From Pseudomonas sp. FP2335 (lineage in GTDB: Bacteria; Pseudomonadota; Gammaproteobacteria; Pseudomonadales; Pseudomonadaceae): DNA of 64,000 nucleotides. A program made the position numbers and the translations under genes. Below, one piece after another: positions 45,421 through 55,618 of this stretch. The number at the start of each line of letters is the position of its first letter. Within the stretch, counting starts at the first letter, position 1. The notes under the pieces were generated by a model that saw nothing but the letters and a program-made list of their open reading frames with translations, was not told the origin of the DNA and did not search any database. The stretch is from positions 4,051,501 to 4,115,500 of the forward strand of contig NZ_CP117437.1 in NCBI RefSeq assembly GCF_030687535.1, given 5' to 3'.

Positions 45421-46674
45421 ATGAAGTTGCCGTTCGCCCTGCTGACCTGTGCCCTGCTGCTCCCCACTGCTGCCCACGCCACCGATGCCGCGCTGACCGA
45501 CACGCTCAAGGCCTTCACCCGTTGCGATGCGAGTTTCTTCAGCAGCCTGAACAGCCACCGCGACGCCTGGCAGGCCTACGCGCCGCTCAAGCAGGAAAAG
45601 AACTTCGCCTGGATCGCGGTTAAAAACCGTGCCGACCACAAGGCCAACCAGGTGCCGGTCAGCGCGCCGGCCATCGGCGGGCTGAAGCTGCTGTCGTACA
45701 ACGATGAGGTCACCGACCTTGGCGCGCTGGGCCTGTTTTATTACTGGGGCTTCATTGTCGATGGCGGTGTCGATGAGGTCGCACAACGCCTCACCGCGTT
45801 GCTGGAGCAGCCCGGCTCGCTGCAAAAAGGCGACAAGGAATACACCCGCAGCGAGCTCAAGGTCGGCAACGGCTGGCTGTCGATCAAACCGCAGCCGGGC
45901 AAGGCGCCGGGCCTGCGCCAGGTGGAGCGTGTGCTGATCGTCGAACCGGAAGGCAAGCAAGGCACGCAATCGCGCATCAGCTGTTCGGTGCAGGGCGGGG
46001 TCAACGCGGGGCTGCTGGCGCAGTTGCGGCCGGACATTGCACCGGCGGACTACCCACGTACGCAGGCTGAAACAGAGATCGGCGATGTCGAAGTGCCGGC
46101 CAACGTGCTCCAGCGCCTCGACTCGCCCCTGCTGCAACCCAAGTTCAAGACACTGAGCTACACCTATTTCGCCCGCAAAGGCGATGGCAGCCAGGACCAG
46201 CCGACTTCGGTCACGTTCAAGGCCGAGGGTGGTTTGCTGGTGAAGAACGAGGTCTACGGCAAGACCTTTAACGTCGACCGCCTGACGCAGGCGGACATGA
46301 TCCAGCTGAAATCGAAAATGAACGGCGTGGGCGATGGCCGGGTGCTGCAAACCCGTGAAGCCGAGCTGCACATCCCCGCCAGCTGGACCCAGGGCCAGAC
46401 GCTGAGCGCGAAGTTGCACATGGTCAATGTGCCCGCCCGGCCGACCGACAAGGCCATCGACACGTCATTGACCTGCACCGTCGGCGCGCGCATCCCGGCG
46501 CGCCAGGTGTTTGCAACCTTGACCGGTGACGCGATAAAGCTGGCCTGCGACCAGGGCGACTACAAGACCTCACGCGTGTTCATCGAAGATCTGGGCGTGG
46601 CCCTGACGCTGGAATCGACCTCGAGCCAAACCCATTACGTAAATGAATACACCGCGCTCGAAGTAGTCCGCTAA
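45421..46674 (+). CDS. Secreted or periplasmic protein of unknown function
   Basis: 417 residues. Sec signal peptide MKLPFALLTCALLLPTAAHA. The mature part has repeated Cys-containing strands (for example RISCSVQG and SLTCTVGARIP) that suggest a beta-rich exported domain with disulfides. ATG at 45421 with an AAGGA-like stretch before it. No catalytic motif recognised. It is followed by a class II REPIN. Confidence 0.7.
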   Translation: MKLPFALLTCALLLPTAAHATDAALTDTLKAFTRCDASFFSSLNSHRDAWQAYAPLKQEKNFAWIAVKNRADHKANQVPVSAPAIGGLKLLSYNDEVTDLGALGLFYYWGFIVDGGVDEVAQRLTALLEQPGSLQKGDKEYTRSELKVGNGWLSIKPQPGKAPGLRQVERVLIVEPEGKQGTQSRISCSVQGGVNAGLLAQLRPDIAPADYPRTQAETEIGDVEVPANVLQRLDSPLLQPKFKTLSYTYFARKGDGSQDQPTSVTFKAEGGLLVKNEVYGKTFNVDRLTQADMIQLKSKMNGVGDGRVLQTREAELHIPASWTQGQTLSAKLHMVNVPARPTDKAIDTSLTCTVGARIPARQVFATLTGDAIKLACDQGDYKTSRVFIEDLGVALTLESTSSQTHYVNEYTALEVVR

Positions 46675-46697
46675 CCCACCCTGCCTCGACGCACCCG

Positions 46698-46826
46698 TAG
46701 TGAGCGGGCTTGCCCGCGCTGGGTGGCGCAGCCGCCCCAAACGATGCGCCGCGGTGTTGCAGGGGGACCGAGGTGCCGGGATTTGGGGCGGCTGCGCCAC
46801 CCGGCGCGGGGCAAGCCCGCTCACTA
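46698..46826. repeat. REPIN (class II)
   Basis: Arms TAGTGAGCGGGCTTGCCCGC... and ...GCGGGGCAAGCCCGCTCACTA around GCTGGGTGGCGCAGCCGCCC and its complement. It has the same organisation as the copy at 31155, with a few mismatches between arms. It separates the convergent secreted-protein and GST genes. Confidence 0.85.
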
Positions 46827-46856
46827 CAGTGGCCCGTTTGGTGTACATCAGGGGGG

Positions 46857-47483
46857 TTATTTGGCGAATGCGTACTCGCCACCTTGCTCCACTGCCTTGC
46901 GATACGCCGGGCGTGCCTGGAATTTCTGCACCCACGCCGCCAGGTGCGGATACGCCGCCAACTTGCCCTGCGCCCCGGCGACTTCGCCAATAAAACTCAT
47001 CTGAATATCCGCGCCGCTCAACTCATGCCCAAGCAGGTACGGCGTCTGCCCCAGCACGTCGTTCAGGTACCCCAGGTAATTGGCCACTTCCGATTCGATG
47101 CGCGGATGCAATGGCGCGCCCGCCTCGCCCAGGCGGCCGACATAGAGGTTGAGCATCAACGGCAACATCGCCGACCCTTCGGCGAAGTGCAGCCATTGCA
47201 CATACTGGTCGTAGGCGGCGCTGGCCGGGTCCGGTTGCAGGCGGCCGGCGCCGTGGCGGCGGATCAGGTAGTCGATGATCGCGGCGGACTCGATCAGCAC
47301 CTGGCCGCCGTCCTCGATCACCGGGGATTTGCCCAGCGGGTGGATGGCCTTGAGTTCAGGCGGTGCAAGGTTGGTCTTCGGATCGCGCTGGTAACGCTTG
47401 ATCTGGTACGGCAGGCCGAGTTCTTCGAGCAGCCAGAGGATGCGCTGCGAGCGGGAGTTGTTGAGGTGGTGGACGGTGATCAT
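46857..47483 (-). CDS. Glutathione S-transferase family protein
   Basis: 208 residues. The N-terminal thioredoxin-like domain begins VHHLNNSRSQRILWLLEELGLPY, the usual Ser/Asn GSH-contact region, and has LGKSPVIEDGGQVLIESAAIIDYL with the cis-Pro and the GSH-binding Glu-Ser. A helical C-terminal domain follows. Role probably in detoxification; substrate unknown. Stand-alone gene. Confidence 0.88.
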   Translation of the reverse strand: MITVHHLNNSRSQRILWLLEELGLPYQIKRYQRDPKTNLAPPELKAIHPLGKSPVIEDGGQVLIESAAIIDYLIRRHGAGRLQPDPASAAYDQYVQWLHFAEGSAMLPLMLNLYVGRLGEAGAPLHPRIESEVANYLGYLNDVLGQTPYLLGHELSGADIQMSFIGEVAGAQGKLAAYPHLAAWVQKFQARPAYRKAVEQGGEYAFAK

Positions 47484-47615
47484 AGGGTGGCTCCGCTGGG
47501 CGACAGTGAATGACTGAGCAAGAGACTACGCCACTGGCCTGGAGTGCCAGGAAATATATTTCAGTGTGACGGGCGCCATGGTTACGATGGGGATCGGCTC
47601 GTACGGAGAGGCACC

Positions 47616-48071
47616 ATGGATCTGAAATTCAGTCACGTCGACATACTGGTCGAAAACCTCGACGAGGCCTGCGCCTACTACGCGCACATCCTCAAGGCCC
47701 GCATCTCCAAGACGTTCGTGTGGGAACGCGGCGGCCTGCACGTGCGGTATGCCGTGGTGCTGCTGGGGCAGGAGCGCTTCATGCTGGTCCAGCCCATTGC
47801 GGGGAACTTGCGCGCATTGCTGGACGCCCACGGCGAAGGGATGATTTACCGGCATTGCTACACCACGCCGGACATCGAAATCGCCTACGACGAACTGGTC
47901 GCCGCTGGGGTGCAACCCGAAGACGAAAACGGCACGCCGCTCGCCCGCGAGAACCTGCAATCGCCGTCCGGCGGACGCATCATCTGGTTGCCCAAGCGCT
48001 TCGGGCATTTCTCCATGGAAATCCTCGAAGCGGCAACGCTGGAAGCCTTTATTGCAGAGGCATTTGACTGA
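47616..48071 (+). CDS. VOC (glyoxalase/dioxygenase-like) family protein
   Basis: 151 residues. Starts KFSHVDILVENLDEACAYYAHIL, the first beta-alpha-beta module with a metal-type His, and ends RIIWLPKRFGHFSMEILEA with the second His and the Glu of a VOC metal site. ATG at 47616 with GGAGAG upstream. Function within VOC cannot be fixed. Confidence 0.82.
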   Translation: MDLKFSHVDILVENLDEACAYYAHILKARISKTFVWERGGLHVRYAVVLLGQERFMLVQPIAGNLRALLDAHGEGMIYRHCYTTPDIEIAYDELVAAGVQPEDENGTPLARENLQSPSGGRIIWLPKRFGHFSMEILEAATLEAFIAEAFD

Positions 48072-48162
48072 TCGCCGCCCGCTCCCATCGAAATGCTGAA
48101 AGGCACTCAAAGATGGGAAGAGGCTCACCCCCTCCCACACAAGCGCGCGACACAAACAGAGA

Positions 48163-50220
48163 TCAGCTCAGCCGGAACCGTGCAGTGTTATCACTCAACG
48201 CCTGGCTGCCCTTGCTCAAGGTATCGGCCGCCTGGTTGACCGCCCGTGCACCGTCAAGCAAGCGCCCCGCCGCCTGGTCCACCTGCTGGATATTGCCGCT
48301 GACTTCATCCGCCGTCGCGGCCTGTTCTTCTACCGCCGTGGCGATCTGCGCCAGGGTGTCGGTGACGTTCTGCACCGCGCCGGCGATCTCGCCCAGGCGC
48401 GTGCCGAGCCCGGTGACGGACTCGGCATCGGTCAGCGCTTGCTCGCACGCGGCGCCCATCAGGGTGACCGCCTGGCTCACCGTCGCGCGCAGGCTGTCCA
48501 CGGTGCTGGCGATCTGCGCGGTGGAGGCCTGGGTACGTTGCGACAGGCTGCGCACTTCATCGGCCACCACCGCAAAACCACGGCCCTGTTCGCCGGCGCG
48601 GGCGGCTTCGATGGCGGCGTTGAGCGCCAGCAGGTTGGTCTGCTCGGCAATGCCACGGATGGTGTCGACCACCGATTGAATCTGCTGGCCCTGCTGGCTG
48701 ACTTGCTCCAAGGCATTGGCGGTGTCGGTCAGGCGCCGGTTGAGCTGCTGGATGCTCGCGGTGGTGCGCTGGCTGTCGCGGCTGCTGTCTTCGGCGATGC
48801 GCCGGGTCTGCTGGGCGCTGCCCGAGGCTTGTTCGCAACTGCGCGCGACGCCCATGGACGTGGCGGCCAACTGGGTCGCGGCGGCGGCAATCTGGCTGAT
48901 CTGTTGTTGCTGGTCTTCGACTTCGTTGAGGGTGCTGCCTGATTGCGAATTGAGGGTGAGCACCGCCGAGCCCAATTGCTGGGTCTCGTGATTGACCCCC
49001 AGCAGGCTGGTGCGCAATTGCACCACTGCGACGTTCAGCGCAGTGCTGATCGCCGCCAGTTCGTCACGCCCTTGCACCGCCACTTCCACACACAGGTTGC
49101 CGTCACGCAGCGACTCCGCCAGGGTGGTGATGCCACTGGCGCTGCGGCGGATCGAGGCTTGCAGGCACATAAACAGGTACAGCGCCGCCAACGCCAGCAG
49201 GCTGAACGTCACCGCCACGGGAATGATCTGCTGCAGCGAGCGGTTGTGGTAATAGCTCAACCGCGCATCCAGGGACTTCAGCGTCTGGTTGCGCAGCGCG
49301 CCGAGGCTGTCGAGCATGGTATCGACACTGCTTTCGAACGCTGTGGTATCGAGCTTGATGGTGCCGCCGAACACGCCGTCGTCGAGGACCTTGAGTTGGT
49401 TATCCAGGCCTTGCAGGCTGCTGTCGTACTGCGCGGTCCACGCCTCGATGCCCGCGTATTGCTTGGCCTTGAGCGAGGCGGCGGCCTTGACCAACTGATC
49501 CCGCGCATCGCCGATACGGCCGCGCAGGTCGCGCATCTGCAAGCGGCTTTGCAGGGTGAACTGGCCAGACGCGATGGACGACTGGCCCACACTGGCCATG
49601 CGTCCGATGCGCTCGATCAGGTCGGGGGTGTGCTGGGTGGAAATCTGCATCAGCAGGTAGGTTTCCAGCCATGGGTCGAGGATCAGGCCGGTGTCCAGGG
49701 TCACCTGTTCGCGCAGGGTTTGCATCGCAGTCAGGGCTGCGGTGAAGCGATCATAGCCGTCCGGCCACCAGCCCACGGTACGCAAGGCTTGGGAATCCAT
49801 ACCCTTGACCGTGGCCTGCAACGCCTCGAAGCGCGTCAGGATATCGGCGCTGGCATGCTGGGCCTTGAGCGCCTCGCCGAGGGTTTGCAGGCTTTGCAGC
49901 AGCACCGGGAAGTTGGCATCGACCTTGTCCATCGCCGCCTTCGCCGCCGGCGTGGGGGCGTGCAGGATGTCGGCGGCTTTCCAGCGTGCGGCCAGGTTGC
50001 GCTGGGCGGTCAACTGGGCGTCCAGCGCGTCCATCGCCAGCAGTTGGCGCACGCCGGACTGCTCGCTGGAGATCACAGTCAATTTGGCGCGGTAGTCCTG
50101 CCCGATCATCCACAGGCTGCCGGCCAGGGGCAGCATGAACAGGAAGAACAGGATCTGGAACTTGCGCGCGAAACCAAAACGGCCGAGTAGGCGGATACCG
50201 GGTGATAAAAAGCTGTGCAT
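48163..50220 (-). CDS. Methyl-accepting chemotaxis protein
   Basis: 685 residues. TM1 at about 20-42 ([18 protein letters not shown]), a periplasmic all-helical sensor of about 310 residues, TM2 near 355-375, a HAMP domain, and the cytoplasmic hairpin with the conserved tip [39 protein letters not shown]. No CheR-tethering pentapeptide at the C-terminus. The ligand is unknown. ATG at 50220; the in-frame ORF extends upstream to 50289 but the first TM and start fit 50220. Confidence 0.93.
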   Translation of the reverse strand: MHSFLSPGIRLLGRFGFARKFQILFFLFMLPLAGSLWMIGQDYRAKLTVISSEQSGVRQLLAMDALDAQLTAQRNLAARWKAADILHAPTPAAKAAMDKVDANFPVLLQSLQTLGEALKAQHASADILTRFEALQATVKGMDSQALRTVGWWPDGYDRFTAALTAMQTLREQVTLDTGLILDPWLETYLLMQISTQHTPDLIERIGRMASVGQSSIASGQFTLQSRLQMRDLRGRIGDARDQLVKAAASLKAKQYAGIEAWTAQYDSSLQGLDNQLKVLDDGVFGGTIKLDTTAFESSVDTMLDSLGALRNQTLKSLDARLSYYHNRSLQQIIPVAVTFSLLALAALYLFMCLQASIRRSASGITTLAESLRDGNLCVEVAVQGRDELAAISTALNVAVVQLRTSLLGVNHETQQLGSAVLTLNSQSGSTLNEVEDQQQQISQIAAAATQLAATSMGVARSCEQASGSAQQTRRIAEDSSRDSQRTTASIQQLNRRLTDTANALEQVSQQGQQIQSVVDTIRGIAEQTNLLALNAAIEAARAGEQGRGFAVVADEVRSLSQRTQASTAQIASTVDSLRATVSQAVTLMGAACEQALTDAESVTGLGTRLGEIAGAVQNVTDTLAQIATAVEEQAATADEVSGNIQQVDQAAGRLLDGARAVNQAADTLSKGSQALSDNTARFRLS

Positions 50221-50539
50221 GTCCGACCACTCCCTAAAACGACCCACGCGGTGCACCGCACGGTGAAGCCTTGAAATGACTAACGGCAAAACGCCATGTC
50301 ATTGATTAAATTGGCTCAAGCAAGATACGGGCCGTAGGGTGGGAGGCTTGAGTTACGCGGGGTGGCACACAAAAAGCGCACGCCACTTGCCCTGAAATGG
50401 GGCAAAAGCACTCAGTACCGCTCACAGGCGTAACCATTGGTACAAAACAACGGATCTGGAGCGGGCCCTGGTACCAGTCAGTCAAGGGCGAACGCTGTGC
50501 TTGTGGAGAGGGTGCAAGCGGCCTCGCCACATTTTGTTT
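50221..50539. other. Intergenic region without an identified gene
   Basis: 319 bases between the chemoreceptor and trmK. No ORF has a start site or codon use that convinces. The stretch holds CGCACGCC and GGCGTAACC, but no promoter was clear. A small minus-strand frame at 50306-50530 is rejected. Confidence 0.4.
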
Positions 50540-51241
50540 TCACTCGCCTTTCAACAATGCGGTGATCCAGCTGACGTGCCGCGCAAGCGCTTGCAACTTG
50601 TCCTCAAGCCCCGCCTGGCGCGCCTGTTCAAGGCTGGCCAAGGTCTTTTGTTTCTCGCGCAGCGTACGTTGCCACTTGGCCAAAAACACCGGGCTGCGGG
50701 CCTGCAAGTGCAACGGGCCGAAGTATAGTTGCTCGGCGCTGTAGCGCACGGGCTCGCCGCGCTCGGCGACGATGATTTCGTAGTAGAAGCGGTTCTCGTG
50801 CAGCAGCTCCTCGTGAAGGATGGCGTAGCCGTTGTCCATCAACCATTGGCGTAACGGTTGCTCACCGCCGTTGGGTTGCAGGATCAGCCGCTCGCGGCCG
50901 TTCAGGTGCGCCTTGCCGCTGGCGAGAATGTCGCGGATGGTTTCGCCGCCCATGCCGCACAGGCTGATCGCGGTGATGCCGTCTTGCGGCTCGATGGCCG
51001 CCAAGCCTTTGGCCAGGCGCACGCTGACCTGTTGTTCCAGACCGTTGTCACGCACGGTGCGCTGCGCCGCGTGAAAGGGCGTAGCCGCCACCTCGCCCGC
51101 CACCGCCGCGGTGATTGCGCCACGACGTAACAACGCCACCGGCAGGTAAGCGTGGTCGGAGCCGATATCGGCCAGGCGTGCACCGGCGGGCACGTTCGCC
51201 GCCACGCGCTCCAGGCGCATGGATAAAGTGTGTTCGTTCAA
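50540..51241 (-). CDS. trmK: tRNA (adenine-22-N1)-methyltransferase
   Basis: 233 residues. SAM-binding motif I is RLADIGSDHAYLPVALL, followed by AAVAGEVAATPFHAAQRTV; the C-terminal region has KTLASLEQARQAGLEDKLQALAR. This is the TrmK/COG2384 family that methylates A22 of tRNA. Next gene upstream, 5 bases away, is the GntR regulator, so they may share a transcript although they look unrelated. Confidence 0.85.
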   Translation of the reverse strand: MNEHTLSMRLERVAANVPAGARLADIGSDHAYLPVALLRRGAITAAVAGEVAATPFHAAQRTVRDNGLEQQVSVRLAKGLAAIEPQDGITAISLCGMGGETIRDILASGKAHLNGRERLILQPNGGEQPLRQWLMDNGYAILHEELLHENRFYYEIIVAERGEPVRYSAEQLYFGPLHLQARSPVFLAKWQRTLREKQKTLASLEQARQAGLEDKLQALARHVSWITALLKGE

Positions 51242-51246
51242 CTGCC

Positions 51247-51957
51247 CTACTCTCCCGAAAAACGATCGCGACTGTTGCTCAAGTGCAGCACCATCGCGGC
51301 GCGTGCGGCGTCCGGGTCCTGGCGCTTGATCGCATTGAAGATTGCCTCATGCTCCAGGTGCGCCAACTGGCCCAATTGGGCGAAGTCCGCGCCGCCGCGC
51401 TCGGCGCCCTTGACCTGGGTGCGCGGAATCATCGCATTGCCCAGGTGCAGCATGATTTCGGTGAAGAAGGTATTGCCGGTGGCTTCGGCGATCAACTGGT
51501 GAAAGCGCTTGTCTGCTTCCACGCAACTGTCGTTGTTGGCCAGGCAAGCCTGGTAGTCACTCAGCGCCACACGCATGCGCGCCAATTGTTCATCACTCCT
51601 GCGCAGTGCGGCCAGCGCCACCGCCTGCACCTCAAGACCCAAGCGCAACTCGAGCACGCTGCGCACGCTGGCCACCGTGTCCACATGCAGGCGCAGGCCG
51701 GATTGAGCTTGCGGCGCGAGCACAAAGGTGCCGATGCCGTGGCGTGTCTCCACCAGCCCCGAGGCCTGCAACTTGGACAGCGCCTCGCGGACCACGGTAC
51801 GGCTTACCCCGTGTTCAGCCACGATGGTGGATTCGGATGGCAGCTTTTCACCGGGCTGCAACTGCCCGAGCAGGATGCGCTGGGTCAGCGCGTCGAGCAC
51901 GCCTTGGGCGAGGTTGTTGGAACGTTTACGGACAGGCGTTCCGTTTTCATTGGGCAT
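51247..51957 (-). CDS. FadR-type GntR regulator of glucarate use
   Basis: 236 residues. HTH domain QGVLDALTQRILLGQLQPGEKLPSE...VSRTVVREALSKLQASGLVE, then a helical FCD effector domain (ELRLGLEVQAVALAALRR ... EADKRFHQLIAEATGN ... LEHEAIFNAIKRQDPDAARAAM) with the Asp/His metal-type residues. ATG at 51957. It is divergent from gudP, and two copies of one 18-base motif lie between them. It probably represses its own gene and gudP-gudD unless glucarate or galactarate is present; this is inference. Confidence 0.85.
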   Translation of the reverse strand: MPNENGTPVRKRSNNLAQGVLDALTQRILLGQLQPGEKLPSESTIVAEHGVSRTVVREALSKLQASGLVETRHGIGTFVLAPQAQSGLRLHVDTVASVRSVLELRLGLEVQAVALAALRRSDEQLARMRVALSDYQACLANNDSCVEADKRFHQLIAEATGNTFFTEIMLHLGNAMIPRTQVKGAERGGADFAQLGQLAHLEHEAIFNAIKRQDPDAARAAMVLHLSNSRDRFSGE

Positions 51958-52040
51958 CGTTACGGGTCCACGGGGCTGGGCTGGTGGGAGCTTAACACCC
52001 TGCCCGCAGACGAGGCCGGGCAGATTCAAAATCCCACACA

Positions 52041-52058
52041 ACTTGTATGATGACTATC
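52041..52058. promoter_or_regulatory. Operator copy 1 for the GntR regulator
   Basis: ACTTGTATGATGACTATC. It matches the copy at 52228 in 17 of 18 bases, in the same orientation, 84 bases upstream of the regulator start. It is the regulator-side copy. Confidence 0.6.
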
Positions 52059-52227
52059 TTTTGCTTGGCACAGACTCAAACACATCGCCAAGGCATCCAC
52101 AGCTATCCACACCCACCAGACAGCCTAAAAAACCCAGCAAACACTGACAAATAACCAAAATACCAATAAACCCTACGGCCTTATAAAAACAAAAATCACA
52201 GCGCCCGATTGCGGCTTCAAGAAAAGC

Positions 52228-52245
52228 ACTTGTATGATGTCTATC
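52228..52245. promoter_or_regulatory. Operator copy 2 for the GntR regulator
   Basis: ACTTGTATGATGTCTATC. It lies 50 bases upstream of the gudP start, in reach of a promoter. TTGTATGATGTCTATCAA has partial dyad symmetry, as FadR-type sites do. Confidence 0.65.
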
Positions 52246-52294
52246 AACAAGACGCATAAACCCGCATAAAAACAATCAGGGGGAGTTTTGAACT

Positions 52295-53656
52295 GTGACC
52301 CATTCAAGCCATGCATCCGCCGCTTCAACCAGTGATTCCGTCCTCGCGCGCGCCGTGAGCAAAGTGAAGCGCCACGTGCTGCCACTGTTCGTGATTATGT
52401 TCATCCTCAACTACATCGACCGGGTCAACATTGGCTTCGTGCGCACGCACATGGAGCATGACCTGGGCATCGGCGCAGCGGCCTACGGCTTCGGCGCCGG
52501 GTTGTTCTTCATCGGCTACGCACTGTTCGAAGTGCCCTCCAACATGCTCCTGCAAAAGGTCGGCGCACGGATCTGGCTGACCCGCATCATGTTCACCTGG
52601 GGCATCGTCGCCACGCTGATGGCGTTCATCCAGAACGAAACCCACTTCTACATCCTGCGGTTTCTGTTGGGTGTGGCCGAGGCGGGTTTCTTCCCGGGGG
52701 TGATCTACTACTTCACCCGCTGGTTGCCCGGCGTTGAGCGCGGCAAGGCCATCGCGATCTTTCTCAGTGGCTCGGCGGTTGCCTCGCTGATTTCCGGCCC
52801 CTTGTCGGGGGCGCTGTTGCAGATCGAAGGCTTCGGCCTGCACGGCTGGCAATGGATGTTCGGCATCGAAGGCCTGGCCTCGGTGGCGCTGGGGTTCTTT
52901 GTGTGGTTCTGGCTCGACTCCAAGCCTCACGACGCGAAATGGATGAGCCGCGAAGAGCAGGACGCACTGGTCAACGCCATCGACCAGGAACAACGCGACC
53001 GTGAAGCGCTGAGCACGGTCAAGCCGACCATCGGCAAGCTGCTCAAGGACCGCCAGATCATGCTGTTCTGTGCGTTGTACTTCTGCATCCAGTTGACGAT
53101 CTACGCCGCGACGTTCTGGCTGCCGAGCATCATCAAGAAGATGGGTGAGTTGAGTGACGTGCAGGTCGGTTTCTTCAACTCGATCCCGTGGCTGATCTCG
53201 ATCATCGCCATGTACGCCTTCGCGTCGCTGTCGGGCAAGTTCAAGTTCCAGCAGGCGTGGGTTGCGGCGGCGTTGTTGATTGCGGCGGCGGGCATGTTCA
53301 TGTCCACCACCGGCGGGCCGGTGTTTGCCTTCGTGGCGATCTGTTTTGCGGCGATCGGTTTCAAGTCGGCGTCGTCGCTGTTCTGGCCGATTCCCCAGGG
53401 CTACCTGGATGCGCGCATCGCTGCGGCGGTGATCGCGCTGATCAACTCCATCGGCAACCTGGGCGGCTTTGTTGCGCCGACCACGTTCGGCTTCCTGGAA
53501 CAGACCACCGGGTCGATCCAGGGCGGCCTCTACGGCCTGGCCGGCACCTCGGTGCTGGCCGCGATCCTGGTGTTTTTTGCCAAGACTTCGCCCTCTGCCG
53601 CGCTGGCGGCACCCAGCGTCGTGCCCAGCGGCGCGGCCATCAGCAAACCTCTCTGA
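52295..53656 (+). CDS. gudP: Glucarate/galactarate MFS transporter
   Basis: 453 residues, 12 TM segments, of the anion:cation symporter (phthalate/glucarate) family. Signatures: LFVIMFILNYIDRVNIGFVRTHM in TM1, LLGVAEAGFFPGVIYYFTRWL, and PQGYLDARIAAAVIALINSIGNLGGFV near TM10. GTG start at 52295 with AGGGGGAG before it. It is followed 19 bases later by gudD, which supports a role in hexarate uptake. N-terminal 20 residues are Ser/Thr-rich. Confidence 0.85.
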   Translation: MTHSSHASAASTSDSVLARAVSKVKRHVLPLFVIMFILNYIDRVNIGFVRTHMEHDLGIGAAAYGFGAGLFFIGYALFEVPSNMLLQKVGARIWLTRIMFTWGIVATLMAFIQNETHFYILRFLLGVAEAGFFPGVIYYFTRWLPGVERGKAIAIFLSGSAVASLISGPLSGALLQIEGFGLHGWQWMFGIEGLASVALGFFVWFWLDSKPHDAKWMSREEQDALVNAIDQEQRDREALSTVKPTIGKLLKDRQIMLFCALYFCIQLTIYAATFWLPSIIKKMGELSDVQVGFFNSIPWLISIIAMYAFASLSGKFKFQQAWVAAALLIAAAGMFMSTTGGPVFAFVAICFAAIGFKSASSLFWPIPQGYLDARIAAAVIALINSIGNLGGFVAPTTFGFLEQTTGSIQGGLYGLAGTSVLAAILVFFAKTSPSAALAAPSVVPSGAAISKPL

Positions 53657-53675
53657 ACCTATTTAGGAACCTGCC

Positions 53676-55001
53676 ATGAACACGCCTATCGTCAGCGATT
53701 TCCAAGTCATCCCGGTCGCCGGCCATGACAGCATGCTGCTCAACCTCAGCGGCGCCCACGGTCCGTATTTCACGCGCAACATCGTTATCCTCAAGGACAG
53801 TTCGGGCAACACCGGCGTCGGCGAAGTGCCCGGCGGCGAGCGCATCCGCGAAACCCTGGAAGACGCCCGCAGCCTGGTGATCGGCCAGCCCATCGGCCAT
53901 TACCAGCGCATCCTCAACCAGATGCGCAGCACCTTCGCCTCGCGGGACTCTGCCGGGCGCGGCCTGCAAACCTTCGACCTGCGCATCACCATCCATGCCG
54001 TCACCGCGATGGAAGCGGCGTTGCTCGACTTGCTGGGGCAGTTCCTCGAAGTGCCGGTGGCCGCCCTGCTTGGCGAAGGGCAGCAGCGCGATGCGGTGAA
54101 AATGCTCGGTTACCTGTTCTACATCGGCGACCGCAACACCACCGACCTGGCCTACCGCAACGAAGCCGACGCCGATGACGACTGGTTCCGCCTGCGCCAT
54201 GAGCAGGCGTTGACTGCCGAAGCCGTGGTGCGCCTGGCCGAAGCCGCCAAGGCCAAATACGGCTTCAACGACTTCAAGCTCAAAGGCGGGGTATTGAGCG
54301 GCGACGCAGAAATCGAAGCCGTCACCGCCCTGGCCGAACGCTTCCCCGATGCACGCATCACCCTCGACCCGAACGGCGCATGGTCTCTGCAAGAAGCCAT
54401 CCGCCTGTGCCGCGACCAACACCACGTGCTCGCCTACGCCGAAGACCCCTGCGGTGCGGAAAACGGCTATTCCGGCCGCGAAGTAATGGCCGAATTCCGC
54501 CGCGCCACCGGGCTGAAAACCGCGACCAACATGATCGCCACCGACTGGCGCGAAATGGGTCACGCGATCCAACTGCAATCAGTGGACATCCCCCTGGCCG
54601 ACCCGCACTTCTGGACCATGCAAGGCTCGGTACGTGTCGCGCAGATGTGTCACGAGTGGGGCCTGACCTGGGGTTCGCACTCCAACAACCACTTCGACAT
54701 TTCCCTGGCGATGTTCACCCAGGTCGCCGCCGCCGCACCGGGCGACATCACCGCCATCGACACCCATTGGATCTGGCAGGACGGCCAGCGCCTGACCCGG
54801 GAACCCCTGAAGATCGAAGGCGGCTACGTGAACGTGCCGGCCAAACCCGGCCTGGGCGTGGACATCGACATGGACGCCGTGGCCAAGGCCCATGAGCTGT
54901 ACAAGGGCATGGGCCTGGGCGCACGGGATGACAGCGTGGCGATGCAGTTTTTGATTCCAGGGTGGAAGTTCAACAACAAACAGCCGTGCCTGGTGCGATG
55001 A
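53676..55001 (+). CDS. gudD: Glucarate dehydratase
   Basis: Dehydrates D-glucarate to 5-keto-4-deoxyglucarate. 441 residues, enolase superfamily. Seen: [23 protein letters not shown] (capping domain), [25 protein letters not shown] with the Lys-x-Lys catalytic pair, metal ligands Asp/Glu in LDPNGAW, AEDPCG and ATNMIATDW, and [14 protein letters not shown] with the catalytic His. This matches GudD rather than galactarate dehydratase. Same transcript as gudP. Confidence 0.93.
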   Translation: MNTPIVSDFQVIPVAGHDSMLLNLSGAHGPYFTRNIVILKDSSGNTGVGEVPGGERIRETLEDARSLVIGQPIGHYQRILNQMRSTFASRDSAGRGLQTFDLRITIHAVTAMEAALLDLLGQFLEVPVAALLGEGQQRDAVKMLGYLFYIGDRNTTDLAYRNEADADDDWFRLRHEQALTAEAVVRLAEAAKAKYGFNDFKLKGGVLSGDAEIEAVTALAERFPDARITLDPNGAWSLQEAIRLCRDQHHVLAYAEDPCGAENGYSGREVMAEFRRATGLKTATNMIATDWREMGHAIQLQSVDIPLADPHFWTMQGSVRVAQMCHEWGLTWGSHSNNHFDISLAMFTQVAAAAPGDITAIDTHWIWQDGQRLTREPLKIEGGYVNVPAKPGLGVDIDMDAVAKAHELYKGMGLGARDDSVAMQFLIPGWKFNNKQPCLVR

Positions 55002-55023
55002 ACTAAAACACAGAGATCAAAAA

Positions 55024-55104
55024 TGTGGCAGCGGGCTTGCTCGCGAATGCGGTGGATCAGTCTATCTATCGGGTGACTGACACTTCGCATTCGCGAGCAT
55101 GTCC
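55024..55104. repeat. Degenerate REPIN (class I)
   Basis: Left arm GTGGCAGCGGGCTTGCTCGC (one base off the core), right arm CGCATTCGCGAGCATGTCC, which is eroded. It overlaps the 3' end of the small secreted-protein ORF. Confidence 0.75.
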
Positions 55105-55380
55105 ATACAATATTCTTGAGTGCTGTACGGACGGTAATAGCATAACCGCAGGAAACTCCGAAGAAGTAGCATAGAAATTTGAAAAACCAACAGCGGGAAC
55201 GGTATCAGCATTGGATAAAATCAGCACCGGACCGGGCGCAGTGGATTGAGTGATTGATCCCTCCCCGGCAAAAGCGGCTTCATTGTTAAAAACAACTAAA
55301 ACAGCAAACAGCGCAAGAACCGCTCCGGCGAGATTTACGCGCTGAGGAAATACAATCAAACCTTTCAAAATCTTCACCAT
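55066..55380 (-). CDS. Possible small secreted protein, 3' end inside a REPIN
   Basis: 104 residues from ATG 55380. The hydrophobic stretch LAGAVLALFAVLVVF ending AFAGEG looks like a signal peptide with a cleavage site. The mature part of about 60 residues has no motif, and its last codons are encoded by the REPIN, which suggests that the original end was replaced. No clear ribosome site. Uncertain as a gene. Confidence 0.35.
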   Translation of the reverse strand: MVKILKGLIVFPQRVNLAGAVLALFAVLVVFNNEAAFAGEGSITQSTAPGPVLILSNADTVPAVGFSNFYATSSEFPAVMLLPSVQHSRILYGHARECEVSVTR

Positions 55381-55618
55381 AGAGTCAGGTGTTAACACAT
55401 AAGGTTCCAATCAAGCCAACTGTAAGAATCACGCCACTACCTTTTTTTGCACGATTCAATAACCGAATAAACCCACACACTTCCTAAAATCAACAAAGAC
55501 AACTCCGTCATACTTTAAATTAGGAGTTCGTCAGCAACTTCCTAGTCCCGCCGGCCCTCTACTCAAATCGCCGATTTCCAGTCATGATGCGCGCCTCACT
55601 TCAAGGACGATAACAACA
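55381..55618. other. AT-rich intergenic region
   Basis: About 240 bases with low GC and no gene. It contains the T-rich CTACCTTTTTTTGC at 55437-55449 and AT-rich CATACTTTAAATTAGG near 55510. It probably holds the promoter of the hydrolase gene at 55619. Confidence 0.45.

Noticed and set aside
50306..50530. A 74-codon frame between the chemoreceptor and trmK
   Set aside because: Odd composition and no start site; probably chance.
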